64,000 nucleotides of DNA, taken from positions 1,414,931 through 1,478,930 of the forward strand of contig NC_087386.1 of the NCBI RefSeq assembly GCF_963675165.1. Direction: 5' to 3'. Shown piece by piece: positions 43,048-53,482 of this stretch. The translations under genes and the position numbers were made by a program. Each line of letters begins with the position of its first letter. Position 1 is the first letter of the stretch. Origin of the DNA: Halichondria panicea. Lineage: Eukaryota; Porifera; Demospongiae; Suberitida; Halichondriidae. The notes below the pieces were generated by a model. That model was not told the DNA's origin. It worked only from the letters and a program-made list of their open reading frames with translations, and did no database searches.

Positions 43048-43238
43048 AGACAATAACACAATCGTGTATACACTTAGATTGAAAGTCAACTATAGCTGAT
43101 TAGGTCCATAACATACAAACTTAACACACTTAGCTATTGCATGCTCTGTTTGCTTCACCACAAACTTATAAACATTCAGTTTCAATGAATAATTACGTCT
43201 CACATTTGAAATAACTAGATGTATACACAACTAATTTT

Positions 43239-43295
43239 TAATGTTTATCATCTTCCTTGTTGGGACTGAAATCTGTTTGTTCGTCAGCAGTATAT
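43239..43295 (+). promoter_or_regulatory. Class I conserved upstream block
   Basis: TAATGTTTATCATCTTCCTT and GTTGGGACTGAAATCTGTTT, 136 bp before ATG 43375. Confidence 0.45.
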
Positions 43296-43374
43296 TATAA
43301 TCTAGACATTACAGTTCACATTGAAAACAATTAAAGTAAATAGAACAGTTCACTTGAGCATCAGCCTTCAAACA

Positions 43375-44832
43375 ATGGACTCCACTAATTTAACATCAGC
43401 TCAAGGGATCATACAAAGCCACTGATGGAAAAGAGGTGCAAGTATCAAGTGAGGTGGTTCTATTCAAAAGGAGCATTTCTTGTTCTACTGTGGAATTTAC
43501 TTTTCAATGCGGCTGTGTGGTCTTATGTGACGATGTTGGGAGAAAGAATCTTATCAGAAGGCATACATTTAGAGAGGAATACTTTTTTTCGAGTGTTCTT
43601 TGTACTACCATTTCTAGTTTATGTTACCATCCCACTTGTAGGATGGTTAGCAGATGCTAAGCTTGGAAACTACAGAGTCTTGAAATTTAGCTGCTTCTTT
43701 TTAGTAGTCGCATCGATAACCATTTGCATCAATATTCTCTGTGATACTAAGATGAACTTCAGTGCATTACAGTACACACGTAAAGTCATAGTAGTGCTAG
43801 CATATGCAGTGAGTGTAGCAAGTACAGCAGTTTGTATAATAACAGCCTTGCAGCTTGGTCTAGATCAAATGCCAGATGCTTCTTCCACCAACATTTCAAG
43901 TTTCATCAGTTGGTTTATGTTTTCACTCATTTTTGGAGGTTGGATTGCTGACTGGCTATCAAATACTCTCCTTCATTGCATAAACTCTTCGACAATCAAT
44001 GATATACAGAAAGTGCAACTGTTTAGCTTATTTCCAGTATTGTGTTTGGTAATTATTTGTTCTACGATGTTTTTGTTAGCTCCAAAATGGCTAATTATAG
44101 AACCAAAGTCGCCTAAAGCCATCAAAACCATCTATCAAGTTCTCAAGTTTGCAGCCAAGCACAAGGCTCCTATTTATCGCAGTGCTCTCACATACTGGGA
44201 GGAAGACGTACCCTCTAGACTAGACCTGGGGAAGACAAAATATGGTGGTCTATTCACTACAGAGCAAGTTGAAGATGTGAAAACTTTTGTACAAATAATT
44301 GTGATGTCTTTCCCAATATTCCTCACCTTAACTGCGTGTTGGAATATTTTACTCACACTAGGCTTTACAGCGGATAGCCATGTAGGAGTGTTAAACGAGG
44401 AAATGCTGTGGCATCTTACTGTCTCCAACACTACTGACAATTGTACATCGAGCATCATATACACTTTTAGTTTCAGCCATTGGTGGAGTGGTATTGTTAC
44501 AACAGTTGTCTACGAATTTGCATTGTATCCATTCATAAGAAACATAGTACCCAGCTCTATGCGACGAATTGGAGACGCAACTTCTGGCTGGCTACATGAT
44601 GTTTCTATTGTTTCTCTCACTATCTCTGAACTACTTTGTTGAAATGCTACCAAATGAAATATATTTGCCAATATACACTCTCCCTTCAATATATACTGCA
44701 CTGAGTGTGATTGGATTGGTCCTGTACTGCCTCCTGGCTCGCTGGTACAAGAGGAGAGTTAGAGACGAGGACTACAATGCACACAGAGTGGTGGAGGAGG
44801 TCTATGATCGATACCTCTCTCATGTACAGTAG
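43375..44832 (+). pseudogene. SLC15/POT-like pseudogene, N-terminal frameshift and internal deletion
   Basis: Four extra bases after MDSTN (ACTAATTTAACATCAGC) cause a stop within 17 codons, although an in-frame ATG at 43425 (MEKRCKYQV) could restart with little loss. The frame then runs through GWLADAKLGNYRVL, QLGLDQMPD, GGLFTTEQVEDVK (Leu for Pro) and the TM7-8 loop. Near 44,580 about 160 bp encoding TM9 to EFVCAQSP are missing: GACGCAACTT joins CTGGCTGGCTAC, with ACTT occurring at both ends of the deleted stretch in paralogues, and the frame is lost. TM11, TM12 and tail follow in another frame to 44832. It is the parent type of the 5' half of the chimera at 17784. Confidence 0.86.
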
Positions 44833-45500
44833 TATGTATATATGCATGTGTACCTTTAGATGAGAGTCAACTGATTACGTCCATAACATAATAATTATAC
44901 TTAACACACTTAATATAATAATTATGCTTCTTTCACTGTAGCATTTATTTTGCGTTTTATACTCTAGATCTTATGGCACATTATTACGCTTTTACATTCA
45001 CATACTTTCAGTGGTGGCTGAGATTGAATGTGGAGTCATCGATGTTACAATAGTTAAATTTGCAGAACTTGTAATAGTTTCAGTATCTGTTTTGGCATTA
45101 CAAAGATAAAAATTATGTGGTAGCATCCGACACGGACACAACAATCAATATACCACTTGTCAGTTTTATAAGGTTTTTAACATTCATGTACCGATAAGTA
45201 CAATCAGTATATGAATGGTATAAGGTGTCAAGTAATGCATTTCATTATTGTATTGTAACTTGTTAATAACACTCACTATCAAGCAATGATACCAAAGTAT
45301 AAGCAATTGAAACTAGATACAAACAAGATGCTCATAGCATTCACTTCGTGCGTTGAGCTTCTTTGCATAACAGATACGATCACTTTTACCGTAACGACCT
45401 TACCATTATAGCTAGGGAATGATCGTGAATCTAATTAGAAAACAGTGTTTTTTGTTCGCCTTCAAAGTTTCCAGATAGAAATATAAGTAAGTAGCCTATT
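44833..45500. repeat. Duplicated spacer (with 48,464-48,940)
   Basis: GCATGTGTACCTTTAGAT..., CGTTGAGCTTCTTTGCATAA and AGAAAACAGTGTTTTTTGT recur in order after the next gene at 48,464-48,940. This shows that gene plus spacer (about 3.5 kb) duplicated locally inside unit B. No gene. Confidence 0.7.
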
Positions 45501-45576
45501 ATTTTTCAACTACTGTCTCATTAGCTTAAAGCAGTCCATGAAAATGTCTAGTGCGCTAAAATAGCTCATTTTGTGT

Positions 45577-45577
<1 letters not shown>

Positions 45578-45629
<52 letters not shown>
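45578..45629. repeat. (CA)26 microsatellite
   Basis: Twenty-six uninterrupted CA units; a likely length-variable site. The equivalent place after 48,940 has only CAACACGCACACC. Confidence 0.97.
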
Positions 45630-45632
<3 letters not shown>

Positions 45633-45983
45633 CGACACACACACCAATAAAAACACACAGTCTTTTTATTCAGTTGTGATAATTATAGACTGTTTTTCAT
45701 CAAAATTTGCTGTCATTCCCCATCCATGTAACATGCACCGTACATAACAGTCATAAAGGACAAATTTGACCCCATACATCACTGTAATCTTAACAACCTG
45801 TACAATCAATGACAATATAGATCCAGTTGGGAGGGAGTGTGTGTAAATTACTTTTCTGTTAATTTTTCCTTCCAGTATTGTGGCAATCTCATGTAGTCAT
45901 GAGCGAGTCGTGAGTCATGTTTGACAGAGCTGAGTGAAGTACCTACATAACAGATTATCAATGTTTATCAAGTGCATGCGCAC

Positions 45984-46139
45984 GGAAAAGACTTGCTTAA
46001 GTGTGAGTATCAACAAAGTATTAGTGCATATACCTTTATAAAGTATATACAAGCATGAAAAGACTTGCTTAAATGTGAGTATCAGATTTATTTGTGCATA
46101 ATACCTTTATAAAGCATATACAAGCATGGAAAAGACTTG
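45984..46139 (+). repeat. About 71-bp tandem repeat, two units and a partial third
   Basis: GAAAAGACTTGCTTAAGTGT...ATACCTTTATAAAGTATATA starts at 45,984, again at 46,057, and partially at 46,128. Not coding. The remaining spacer to 46,700 has only short frames that I do not support as genes. Confidence 0.85.
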
Positions 46140-46702
46140 ATTATCAGGTAACTTCACACACATGCACACACACTCAATGGAAGCTAAAGATTCACTCAGA
46201 GAAGCAAACACATTCCCAACCCGAACCAGATACTATACTAACTTACCTTGCTGGAAGTGACATTTCCAACACATTATGTTGTGCAAAAGTGACACGTTGC
46301 TCCCTCCGTTCCAAGTTAAAATACTCTCCTTGTTAATTGGATTAGTGGGATTGATACGTTGGATGACTACCGAGCAGTTTAGTTTATCCAGCACAATCTT
46401 CCATTTATGTATACAGGAAATTAGACAGTCTCGGTTAGTGCAGCATCAAAATATAAATCTTAAGGCTATCAGCTACAACACAACACACATGCAATTAATG
46501 ACCACTTTGCAATTATCCCTCAATCCACGTAAAACCATAATAACGGTCATCACTGTAGTCTTGATAAAAAACAGTCACATAACCATGCACAAAAGTGTAC
46601 TCACTCTGTTAACTTTTACCCCCCTCTTGGTGTATAGCTAGCTGTTCCACCTGTACTAGACCACATGGTAAAGTGTACTGCATGATATTAAGTACTGCAC
46701 AG

Positions 46703-46760
46703 CAATGTTTATCATCTTCATTGTTGGGACTGAAACCTGTTTGTTTATCAGCAGTACATT
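46703..46760 (+). promoter_or_regulatory. Class I conserved upstream block
   Basis: CAATGTTTATCATCTTCATT and GTTGGGACTGAAACCTGTTT, then ATCAGCAGTACATTG, 147 bp before ATG 46850. The wide spacer before this gene makes it the clearest case for a promoter element carried with the gene. Confidence 0.5.
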
Positions 46761-46849
46761 GTAGTAGCACATTATATAAAAACACATTCAAAACAATTCT
46801 CCCAAAAGTAAATAGAACAGTTAAGTATCAGCCTGAAGTAAGTGAGAGA

Positions 46850-48463
46850 ATGGACTCCATTAACAGCAGCTCAAGGGACCATACAAAGCCAGTGATGGGA
46901 AAGAGGTGCAAGTATCAAGTGAGGTGGTTCTATTCAAAAGGAGCATTTCTTGTTCTACTGTGGACTACACTTGTCAGTGCAGCTGTGTGGTCTTATGGGA
47001 CAATGTTGGGAGAGAGAATCTTATCAGAAGGCATAGATTTAGAGAGGAATACTTTTTCTCGAGTGTTCCTTGTACTACCAATTCTAGTCTATGTTACCAT
47101 CCCACTTGTAGGATGGTTAGCAGATGCTAAGCTTGGAAACTACAGAGTCTTGAAATTTAGCTGCTTCTTTTTAGTAGTTGCATCGATAGTCATTTGCATA
47201 AATATTCTCTGTGATACTAAGATGAACTTCAGTGCATTACAGTACACACGTAAAGTCATAATAGGGCTAGCGTATGCAGTGAGTGCAGCAAGTACAGCAG
47301 TTTGTATAATAACAGCCTTACAGCTTGGTCTAGATCAAATGCCAGATGCTTCATCCACCAACATTTCAAGTTTCATCAGTTGGTTTGTGTTTTCACACAT
47401 TCTTGGATGTTGGATTGCTGAATGGCTATCAAATACTCTCTTTCATTGCGTAAACTCTTCGACAATTAATGATATACAGAAAATGCAACTGTTTAGCTTA
47501 TTTCCAGTGACTTGTATGGTAGTTATTTGTTCTTCAATGTTTTTGTTAGCTCCAAAATGGCTAATTATAGAACCAAAGTCGCCTAAAGCCCTCAAAACCA
47601 TCTACCAAGTTCTCAAGTTTGCAGCCAAGCACAAGGCTCCTATTTATCGCAGTGCTCTCACATACTGGGAGGAAGACGTACCCTCTAGATTGGACCTGGG
47701 GAAAACAAAATATGGTGGACCATTCACTACAGAGCAAGTTGAAGATGTGAAAACCTTTTTACAAATAATTGTGATGTCTTTCCCAATATTTCTCACTGTA
47801 ACTGCAAGTTGGAATATTTTACTCGGACTAGGCTTTACAGCAGATAGCTATGTAGGAGTGTTGAACGAGGAAATGCTGTGGCATCTTACTGTCTCCAACA
47901 CTACTGACAATTGTACATCGAGCATCATATACAGTTTTAGTTTGAGCCATTGGTGGAGTGGTATTGTTACAACAGTTGTCTACGAATTTGCATTATATCC
48001 ACTCATAAGAAACAAAGTACCCAGCTCTATCCGACGAATTGGAGGTGCAGCTTTATTTTTCCTGTTACTAAACATGCTAAAGTTGGCTATTCAATTTTCT
48101 CCATATGCACAAGCATCAGTACTTTACATGGGGGCTCTCAGTGGCTTCTTATCTGTACTCCTAATAAACGGAATACTAGAATTTGTGTGTGCCCAGTCAC
48201 CATACAACATGCGAGGACTTTTGACTGGCTACATGATGTTTCTATTGTTTCTCTCAGTATCTCTGAACTACTTTGTTGAAATGCTACCTATATATTTGCC
48301 AATTTACACTCTCCCTTCAATATGTACTGCACTGAGTGTGATTGGATTGGTCCTGTACTGCCTCCTGGCTCGCTGGTATAAGAGGAGAGTTAGAGACGAG
48401 GACTACAATGCACACAGAGTGGTGGAGGAGGTCTATGATCGATACCTCTCTCATGTACAGTAG
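46850..48463 (+). CDS. SLC15/POT-like 12-TM membrane protein, intact, 537 aa
   Basis: Intact from ATG 46850 (MDSINSSSRDHTKPVMGKRC); the frame is open 59 codons upstream, but those codons overlap the class I block and do not match the family, so the conserved start is preferred. TM1-2 loop GTMLGERILSEGIDLERN; long TM7-8 loop FTADSYVGVLNEEMLWHLT followed by SNTTDNCTSS with two potential N-glycosylation sites (NTT, NCT). These loops define the same subtype as the pseudogenes at 11642, 39146 and 43375; this is its only intact member here. Tail ends LSHVQ. Confidence 0.88.
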   Translation: MDSINSSSRDHTKPVMGKRCKYQVRWFYSKGAFLVLLWTTLVSAAVWSYGTMLGERILSEGIDLERNTFSRVFLVLPILVYVTIPLVGWLADAKLGNYRVLKFSCFFLVVASIVICINILCDTKMNFSALQYTRKVIIGLAYAVSAASTAVCIITALQLGLDQMPDASSTNISSFISWFVFSHILGCWIAEWLSNTLFHCVNSSTINDIQKMQLFSLFPVTCMVVICSSMFLLAPKWLIIEPKSPKALKTIYQVLKFAAKHKAPIYRSALTYWEEDVPSRLDLGKTKYGGPFTTEQVEDVKTFLQIIVMSFPIFLTVTASWNILLGLGFTADSYVGVLNEEMLWHLTVSNTTDNCTSSIIYSFSLSHWWSGIVTTVVYEFALYPLIRNKVPSSIRRIGGAALFFLLLNMLKLAIQFSPYAQASVLYMGALSGFLSVLLINGILEFVCAQSPYNMRGLLTGYMMFLLFLSVSLNYFVEMLPIYLPIYTLPSICTALSVIGLVLYCLLARWYKRRVRDEDYNAHRVVEEVYDRYLSHVQ

Positions 48464-48940
48464 TATGTATACCTGCATGTGTACCTTTAGATTGAGAGTC
48501 AACTGATTACGTCCATAACTTATACTTAGCACACTTATATAATAATTACTGTAGCATTTATTTTGCATGTACTCTCTATACATGACACGTTCAGTACATT
48601 TACTATATTCCGCTTTTACATTCACAGACGATCATGAATGCATGGTACGATTAATACACATAATATATGTCACTTGTCAGTTTGTAAGGTTTCAAGTAAT
48701 GCATTTGTATAATACTCACTATCGAACAAGCAATGATACCTAATAAGGTCAAAGTATAAGCAATTGAAAACTAGATGAGCATTCACTCCCTGCGTTGAGC
48801 TTCTTCACATAACAGATACAATCACTTTTTACCATAACAACGATTATCTAGGGAATGATTGTGAATCTATAAAGCAACGTGTTAGAAAACAGTGTTTTTT
48901 GTCGCCTTCAAAGTTTGTCTGCAAGTTCAACTATATAAGC
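48464..48940. repeat. Duplicated spacer (with 44,833-45,500)
   Basis: Second copy of the spacer described at 44,833, somewhat shortened. No gene. Confidence 0.7.
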
Positions 48941-49130
48941 ATTTTTCAACTACTATCTCATTAGCAGTCCATTAGTGCACACAATCAGCTCATTTTTGTG
49001 TCAACACGCACACCTAAACCAGCACACACATTAATCACTTTACCGCTGCGCATGCACGGGGTAAAAACACAGTATTTTATGATTATTGTATTGATGATTG
49101 TGATATAAACTGAATTGATTTCGTAATCGT

Positions 49131-49460
49131 TCCCCAAAAAGCGTAGAAACAAGAAAGCAGACAAGAGCATAACTCTAATCCGTTACAAGCATCATTCGTA
49201 TATGCATGTACAGCTAGTGTTGAGGCACAATTGACCTAGATTCTACATGCAACCACATCATTTACTTTCATATAATATTAATTATTATATACATAAGCCA
49301 TAGCATGGAAAAACTACCAGGGAAAGATATTGAGTATACTTATACATATTTATGACGACATTGTAACGGATTGGAGTTATGCTTTCGTCTACTTTATTGT
49401 TTTTATGCTTTTTGGTGTTTCCCCTGGCTAATCCTAGCAATTTTCACATTGTAAGTGGGC
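49131..49460. repeat. Inverted pair of diverged R1 units
   Basis: TTCCCCAAAAAGCGTAGAAA...CTAATCCGTTACAA at about 49,131-49,190 pairs with TTGTAACGGATTGGAGTTAT...GTTTCCCCTGGCTAATCCTA at 49,360-49,440. More diverged from the other R1 units than these are from each other, so an older insertion. No gene. Confidence 0.7.
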
Positions 49461-49621
49461 CTTCAATGTAGCCTTAACAACCCGTACAATCAAAACTATA
49501 CAATAGTTAGGAGAAAGTGTATGTGTAATTACTTTTTTGTAGACTTCCTTTCAGTATCGTGGCAATCTCATGTAGTCATGAGTCACGTATAAGCACTAGA
49601 TCTATATACATAACAGTTTAT

Positions 49622-49692
49622 CAATGTTTATCTTCATTGTTGGCTGAAACACTGTTCATTCATCAGCAGCATTCATTCATCAGCAGCACATT
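49622..49692 (+). promoter_or_regulatory. Class I upstream block, modified
   Basis: CAATGTTTATCTTCATTGTT lacks CATC, and CATTCATCAGCAGCA is tandemly repeated. It lies 167 bp before ATG 49789. Confidence 0.42.
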
Positions 49693-49788
49693 GATTAGTA
49701 GCATTGTTTACTTTTTAAAACTAACAAAAGAATTGCTCCCAAATGAAGAAGAGTTAACATAAAACACCTGCATGAAATAAGTGAAAGA

Positions 49789-51372
49789 ATGGACTCCACT
49801 AACAGCAGTTCAAGAGACCATACAAAGCCAGTGATGAGAAAGAGATGCAAATATCAAGTGAGGTGGTTCTATTCAAAAGGAGCATTTCTTGTTCTATTGT
49901 GGACTACACTTGTCAGTGCAACTTGTTGGTCTTACATAACAGATTTGGGAAGAAGAATTTTCAAAGAACTAGATGAGCAACACCGTTTTCAAGGATTCAT
50001 AGCACTACCATTCATCGCAATCCCATTGCTAGGATGGTTAGCAGATGCTAAGCTTGGAAACTACAGAGTCTTTAAGTTAAACTGCTTCTTTTTACTGATA
50101 GGAACAATATTTGGCTGTATTCAAATTCTCTGTTTTCCACTGTTAAATTCTATTGCACTACGATACACAAGTGCTGTAATTGCAGTACTAGGATATGGAG
50201 TGTGTGCAACAAATATAGCAGTTTGCGTAATGACAGCCTTGCAGCTTGGTTTAGATCAAATGCCAGATGCTTCTTCCACTAACGTTTCAAGTTTCATCAG
50301 TTGGTTCGTGTTTTCGATCAATATTGGATTTTGGATTGCTGACTGGCTATCAAATGCATTCCTTTATTGCATAAACTCTTCGACAATCAATGGTATACAG
50401 AAAGTGCAACTGTTTAGCTTATTTCCAGTATTGTGTTTGGTAATTATTTGTTCTTCAATGTTTTTGTTAGCTCCAAAATGGCTAATTATTGAACCAAAGT
50501 CGCCTAAAGCACTTAAAACCATCTACCAAGTTCTCAAGTTTGCAGCCAAGCACAAGGCTCCTATTTATCGCAGTGCTCTCACATACTGGGAGGAAGACGT
50601 ACCCTCTAGACTAGACCTGGGGAAGACAAAGTATGGTGGACCATTTTCTATAGAGCAAGTTGAAAATGTCAAAACCTTCATAAGAATACTTGTGATGTCT
50701 TTCCCAATATTTATCATTTTAATAGCATTTGGGCAATTTTACATGGATTCAAATATCGTGATGTTTGACAGTGTAAAGAATCTTAACCTCAACATTACTA
50801 ACTGTACATCAAGCATGGTATACACTTTTAGTTTGAGCCATTGGTGGAGTGGTATTGTTATAACAATTGTCTACGAATTTGCATTGTATCCACTCATAAG
50901 AAACAAAGTACCCAGCTCTATCCGACGAATTGGTGGTGCAGCTTTATTTATCCTGTTACTGAAAATTGTAAACTTGGCCATGCAATTTAGTCGATACGCA
51001 TGGATATCAGTACTTTATATGGGAACTCTTGATGGTTTTATAATGGTACTCTTGCTAAACGGAATATTTGAGTTTCTGTGCGCCCAGTCACCTTACAACA
51101 TGCGAGGACTTCTGACTGGCTACATGATATTACTATTTGTTTTTGCAATATCTCTGAATGACCTAATGAAGGATATTGGAACAGGAGTTAAATTGTATAC
51201 ATCAACTGCACTGAGTATGATTGGATTGGTTCTGTACTGCCTCCTGGCTCGCTGGTACAAGAGGAGAGTTAGAGACGAGGACTACAATGCACACAGAGTG
51301 GTGGAGGAGGTCTATGATCGATACCTCTCTCATGTACAGTATAGAAACAAGAATAACTGTGTATCTCCGTAG
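49789..51372 (+). CDS. SLC15/POT-like 12-TM membrane protein, intact, 527 aa
   Basis: Intact, MDSTNSSSRDHTKPVMRKRC. Distinct subtype: TM1-2 loop ITDLGRRIFKELDEQHR, shortened TM2 (FIALPFIAIPLLGW), GPFSIEQVENVKTF (Asn for the usual Asp before VK), TM7-8 loop FYMDSNIVMFDSVKNLN with NITNCTSS, EFLCAQSPYNMRGLL (Leu for Val) and a shortened TM11-12 loop (DIGTGVKLYTSTAL). Tail ends SHVQYRNKNNCVSP. Its 3' half is the one found in the chimera at 17784; unit A therefore lacks an intact version of this subtype. Confidence 0.88.
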   Translation: MDSTNSSSRDHTKPVMRKRCKYQVRWFYSKGAFLVLLWTTLVSATCWSYITDLGRRIFKELDEQHRFQGFIALPFIAIPLLGWLADAKLGNYRVFKLNCFFLLIGTIFGCIQILCFPLLNSIALRYTSAVIAVLGYGVCATNIAVCVMTALQLGLDQMPDASSTNVSSFISWFVFSINIGFWIADWLSNAFLYCINSSTINGIQKVQLFSLFPVLCLVIICSSMFLLAPKWLIIEPKSPKALKTIYQVLKFAAKHKAPIYRSALTYWEEDVPSRLDLGKTKYGGPFSIEQVENVKTFIRILVMSFPIFIILIAFGQFYMDSNIVMFDSVKNLNLNITNCTSSMVYTFSLSHWWSGIVITIVYEFALYPLIRNKVPSSIRRIGGAALFILLLKIVNLAMQFSRYAWISVLYMGTLDGFIMVLLLNGIFEFLCAQSPYNMRGLLTGYMILLFVFAISLNDLMKDIGTGVKLYTSTALSMIGLVLYCLLARWYKRRVRDEDYNAHRVVEEVYDRYLSHVQYRNKNNCVSP

Positions 51373-51968
51373 TGAAAGTCAACTGATTACGTCCATGTAT
51401 AACAATTACACACTTAATTAACACATAATTATCTGTTTCATCACACATTTATTATATGTGAGGGATATTTTCTTAAAGACCTGATTGTGTGATAGACTGT
51501 CCAATATTTAATTGTTAGCTGAAAAATTACAGCACTTGCTTCAGATCGAAATCACAGAAAAACAACTGTATAGTAAACATGACATCATGGGTATATACAG
51601 TAACCTGTGTACACTAATGTAACTCATTAGTAACACACCTATAATAATTATAATATGCTAGAAAATGCTCGTTTCAGTCTTCCTTGTACATATATCAAAA
51701 CACCAACTCTATTCTGCTCCCAGACAATTAGAAAATAACCCTGCTTTAGAAAAGTTATTCTAAAGCACAGCCGGACCTGAGACTACTCCATGCAACCTCA
51801 TGACCACGTTCGGTATCGTAAAACTGTAACGCTATCTTTATCATTGAAACAAAAACTTAGCAGCACATTAGTTTATATAAGAAAAACAAGTACAAGTTGC
51901 ATACATGACAAGGGGGGGGGGTCAAAATGTGCTACTAATTACCATAGAAAAGATAGTGATTAGATCTA
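51373..51968. other. Spacer, empty-site version of 19375-21162
   Basis: No gene. Contains CAGAAAAAC once (51555-51563) where A has the 121-bp MITE, and lacks the 1.04-kb foldback. The class II-like flank of the next gene is at 51,813-51,893, and a poly-G run near 51,911 is shorter than in A. Confidence 0.65.
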
Positions 51969-53455
51969 TACAGGGTTTTGCAGAATTCTTGCAACAGGGC
52001 TAAACAGACACAGCAATGACTTCCATATATGGAAGTCAAGTCAACTGCTGACTTAAAATATTGTGTGTACATGTATGTATGTAGGGTGTCATACTGCTCA
52101 TACAGGGGAGGGATATGATTATATCCCTCCTCTGGCTCCAATTCCCCCCCCCCCTAAAATGTGCATTTAGGTACTCAGTTGTATTTGAGTGTCCATAGCG
52201 GTAGGGTATCGAAATAACTGTTGACTTTTTGTTTATGTTCTGGTGATGTTTCAAAGTCCCCTCTCTAATTCAAAATCCTGTATGACACCCTGGTATGTGT
52301 ATAATTATTTGAATTGAAAGTTGTCCTGTGAGCCTAAAAGAGAGCATCACAAGATCAGGAGGACATCCTGACAAGATTTAAGGTGGTGAACGGTGCACCA
52401 GGTGGAAATGTCATAAAGTTGGTGACAAGACAATTTGCTTCAACTGTGTAGAACTGTTGCTCTTTTCAATGACACCCTGATAAGCATTTCCATGGTGCAC
52501 CACCCACCACCTTAATTAAATCTTGTGAATAAGCTGATGCTCTCTTAAGGCTTCAGGACATCTTTCAATTCAAAATACAGATACCTGCACATGTACAATA
52601 ATAAAAGTAATAATAAAAATTAATAGTACAGGGGCGGATCCAGGATTTAAGAAAGGGGGGTTCTTATAGTACTTTCTCGCGGACAAGAAATTCACCCGGC
52701 GCGCAGCGCCGAAATTTTTGAAGACCACGCCCCATTTTGACGTGCCACGCCTACTAATTAATCACTTTCTATCTTCAAAAAATTTGTAACACAGGAGAGA
52801 TGGTTTTGTGACTGGAGGAGAGATAGTACTGGTGAAGAGGAGACTTGGCTGTAGACGTGTAGAACTTAACCATCAATTTATTAATGATTATAGCAATTAT
52901 ACATGTAAGTATGCAGTGTCATTCAATATGCAGTGCCATGCACTCTCCCTTACCTGAAACTTTCCTCTTCTTAAACCAAGGATTCATGGCTATATATAAT
53001 AATTTATCACTTGACCACGGTGCAAATCAATGTGGCTGCAGTAGCCAGCCCCACCCTCTACTTGTTATGCAGAGAGAACCAGCCCCACCCTTTTATTATA
53101 CAGAGAGACCCAGCCCCACCCTTTTATTATGCAGAGGAACCAGCCCCACCCTTTTATTATACGGAGAGAACTTTGTACGACTTTGTCAGTACAGTTAGCT
53201 AGACTTAGTAATGTCAAGACTAGCTGGAAGGGTAGTTCGTACGAACCCAACGAACTACCTCTGGATCCGCCCCTGTAGTAAAAGTCAGCAGTTGACTTCC
53301 ATATATGGAAGTCATTGCTGTGTCTGCTTAGCCCTGTTACAATAACTCTGCAAAACCCTGTACACAAAATATTATAGTCAGCAGTTGACTTCCATATATG
53401 GAAATCTTTGCAGTGTCTGTTTAGCCCTGTTGCAAGGATTTTGCAAAACCCTGTA
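51969..53455. mobile_element. Foldback element, unit B copy, split by a hAT-like insertion
   Basis: Counterpart of 21163-22078 with one 80-bp unit instead of two. The element at 52629-53275 sits in the right arm next to AATTAATAGTA. Ends 28 bp before the ATG of the next locus. Confidence 0.8.
52629..53275. mobile_element. 647-bp non-autonomous hAT-like element
   Basis: CAGGGGCGGATCCAG at the left and CTGGATCCGCCCCTG at the right (15-bp inverted ends); TAGTA flanks both sides (52624-52628 and 53276-53280), and unit A has a single TAGTA. Ends of the CAGGGGCGGATCCAG type occur on hAT elements; a 5-bp target duplication would fit the hAT5 group rather than classical 8-bp hATs (family assignment is from memory). 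Near 53,047-53,170 there are four units of about 29 bp containing CAGCCCCACCCTTTTATTAT. No transposase. Confidence 0.88.
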
Positions 53456-53482
53456 GAGCATCAGCTTGAAATAAGTGAAAGA

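Noticed and set aside
46094-46641. Two short open frames (80 and 121 codons) in the spacer before 46850
   Set aside because: No family resemblance, no copy elsewhere, and they overlap simple tandem repeat sequence.
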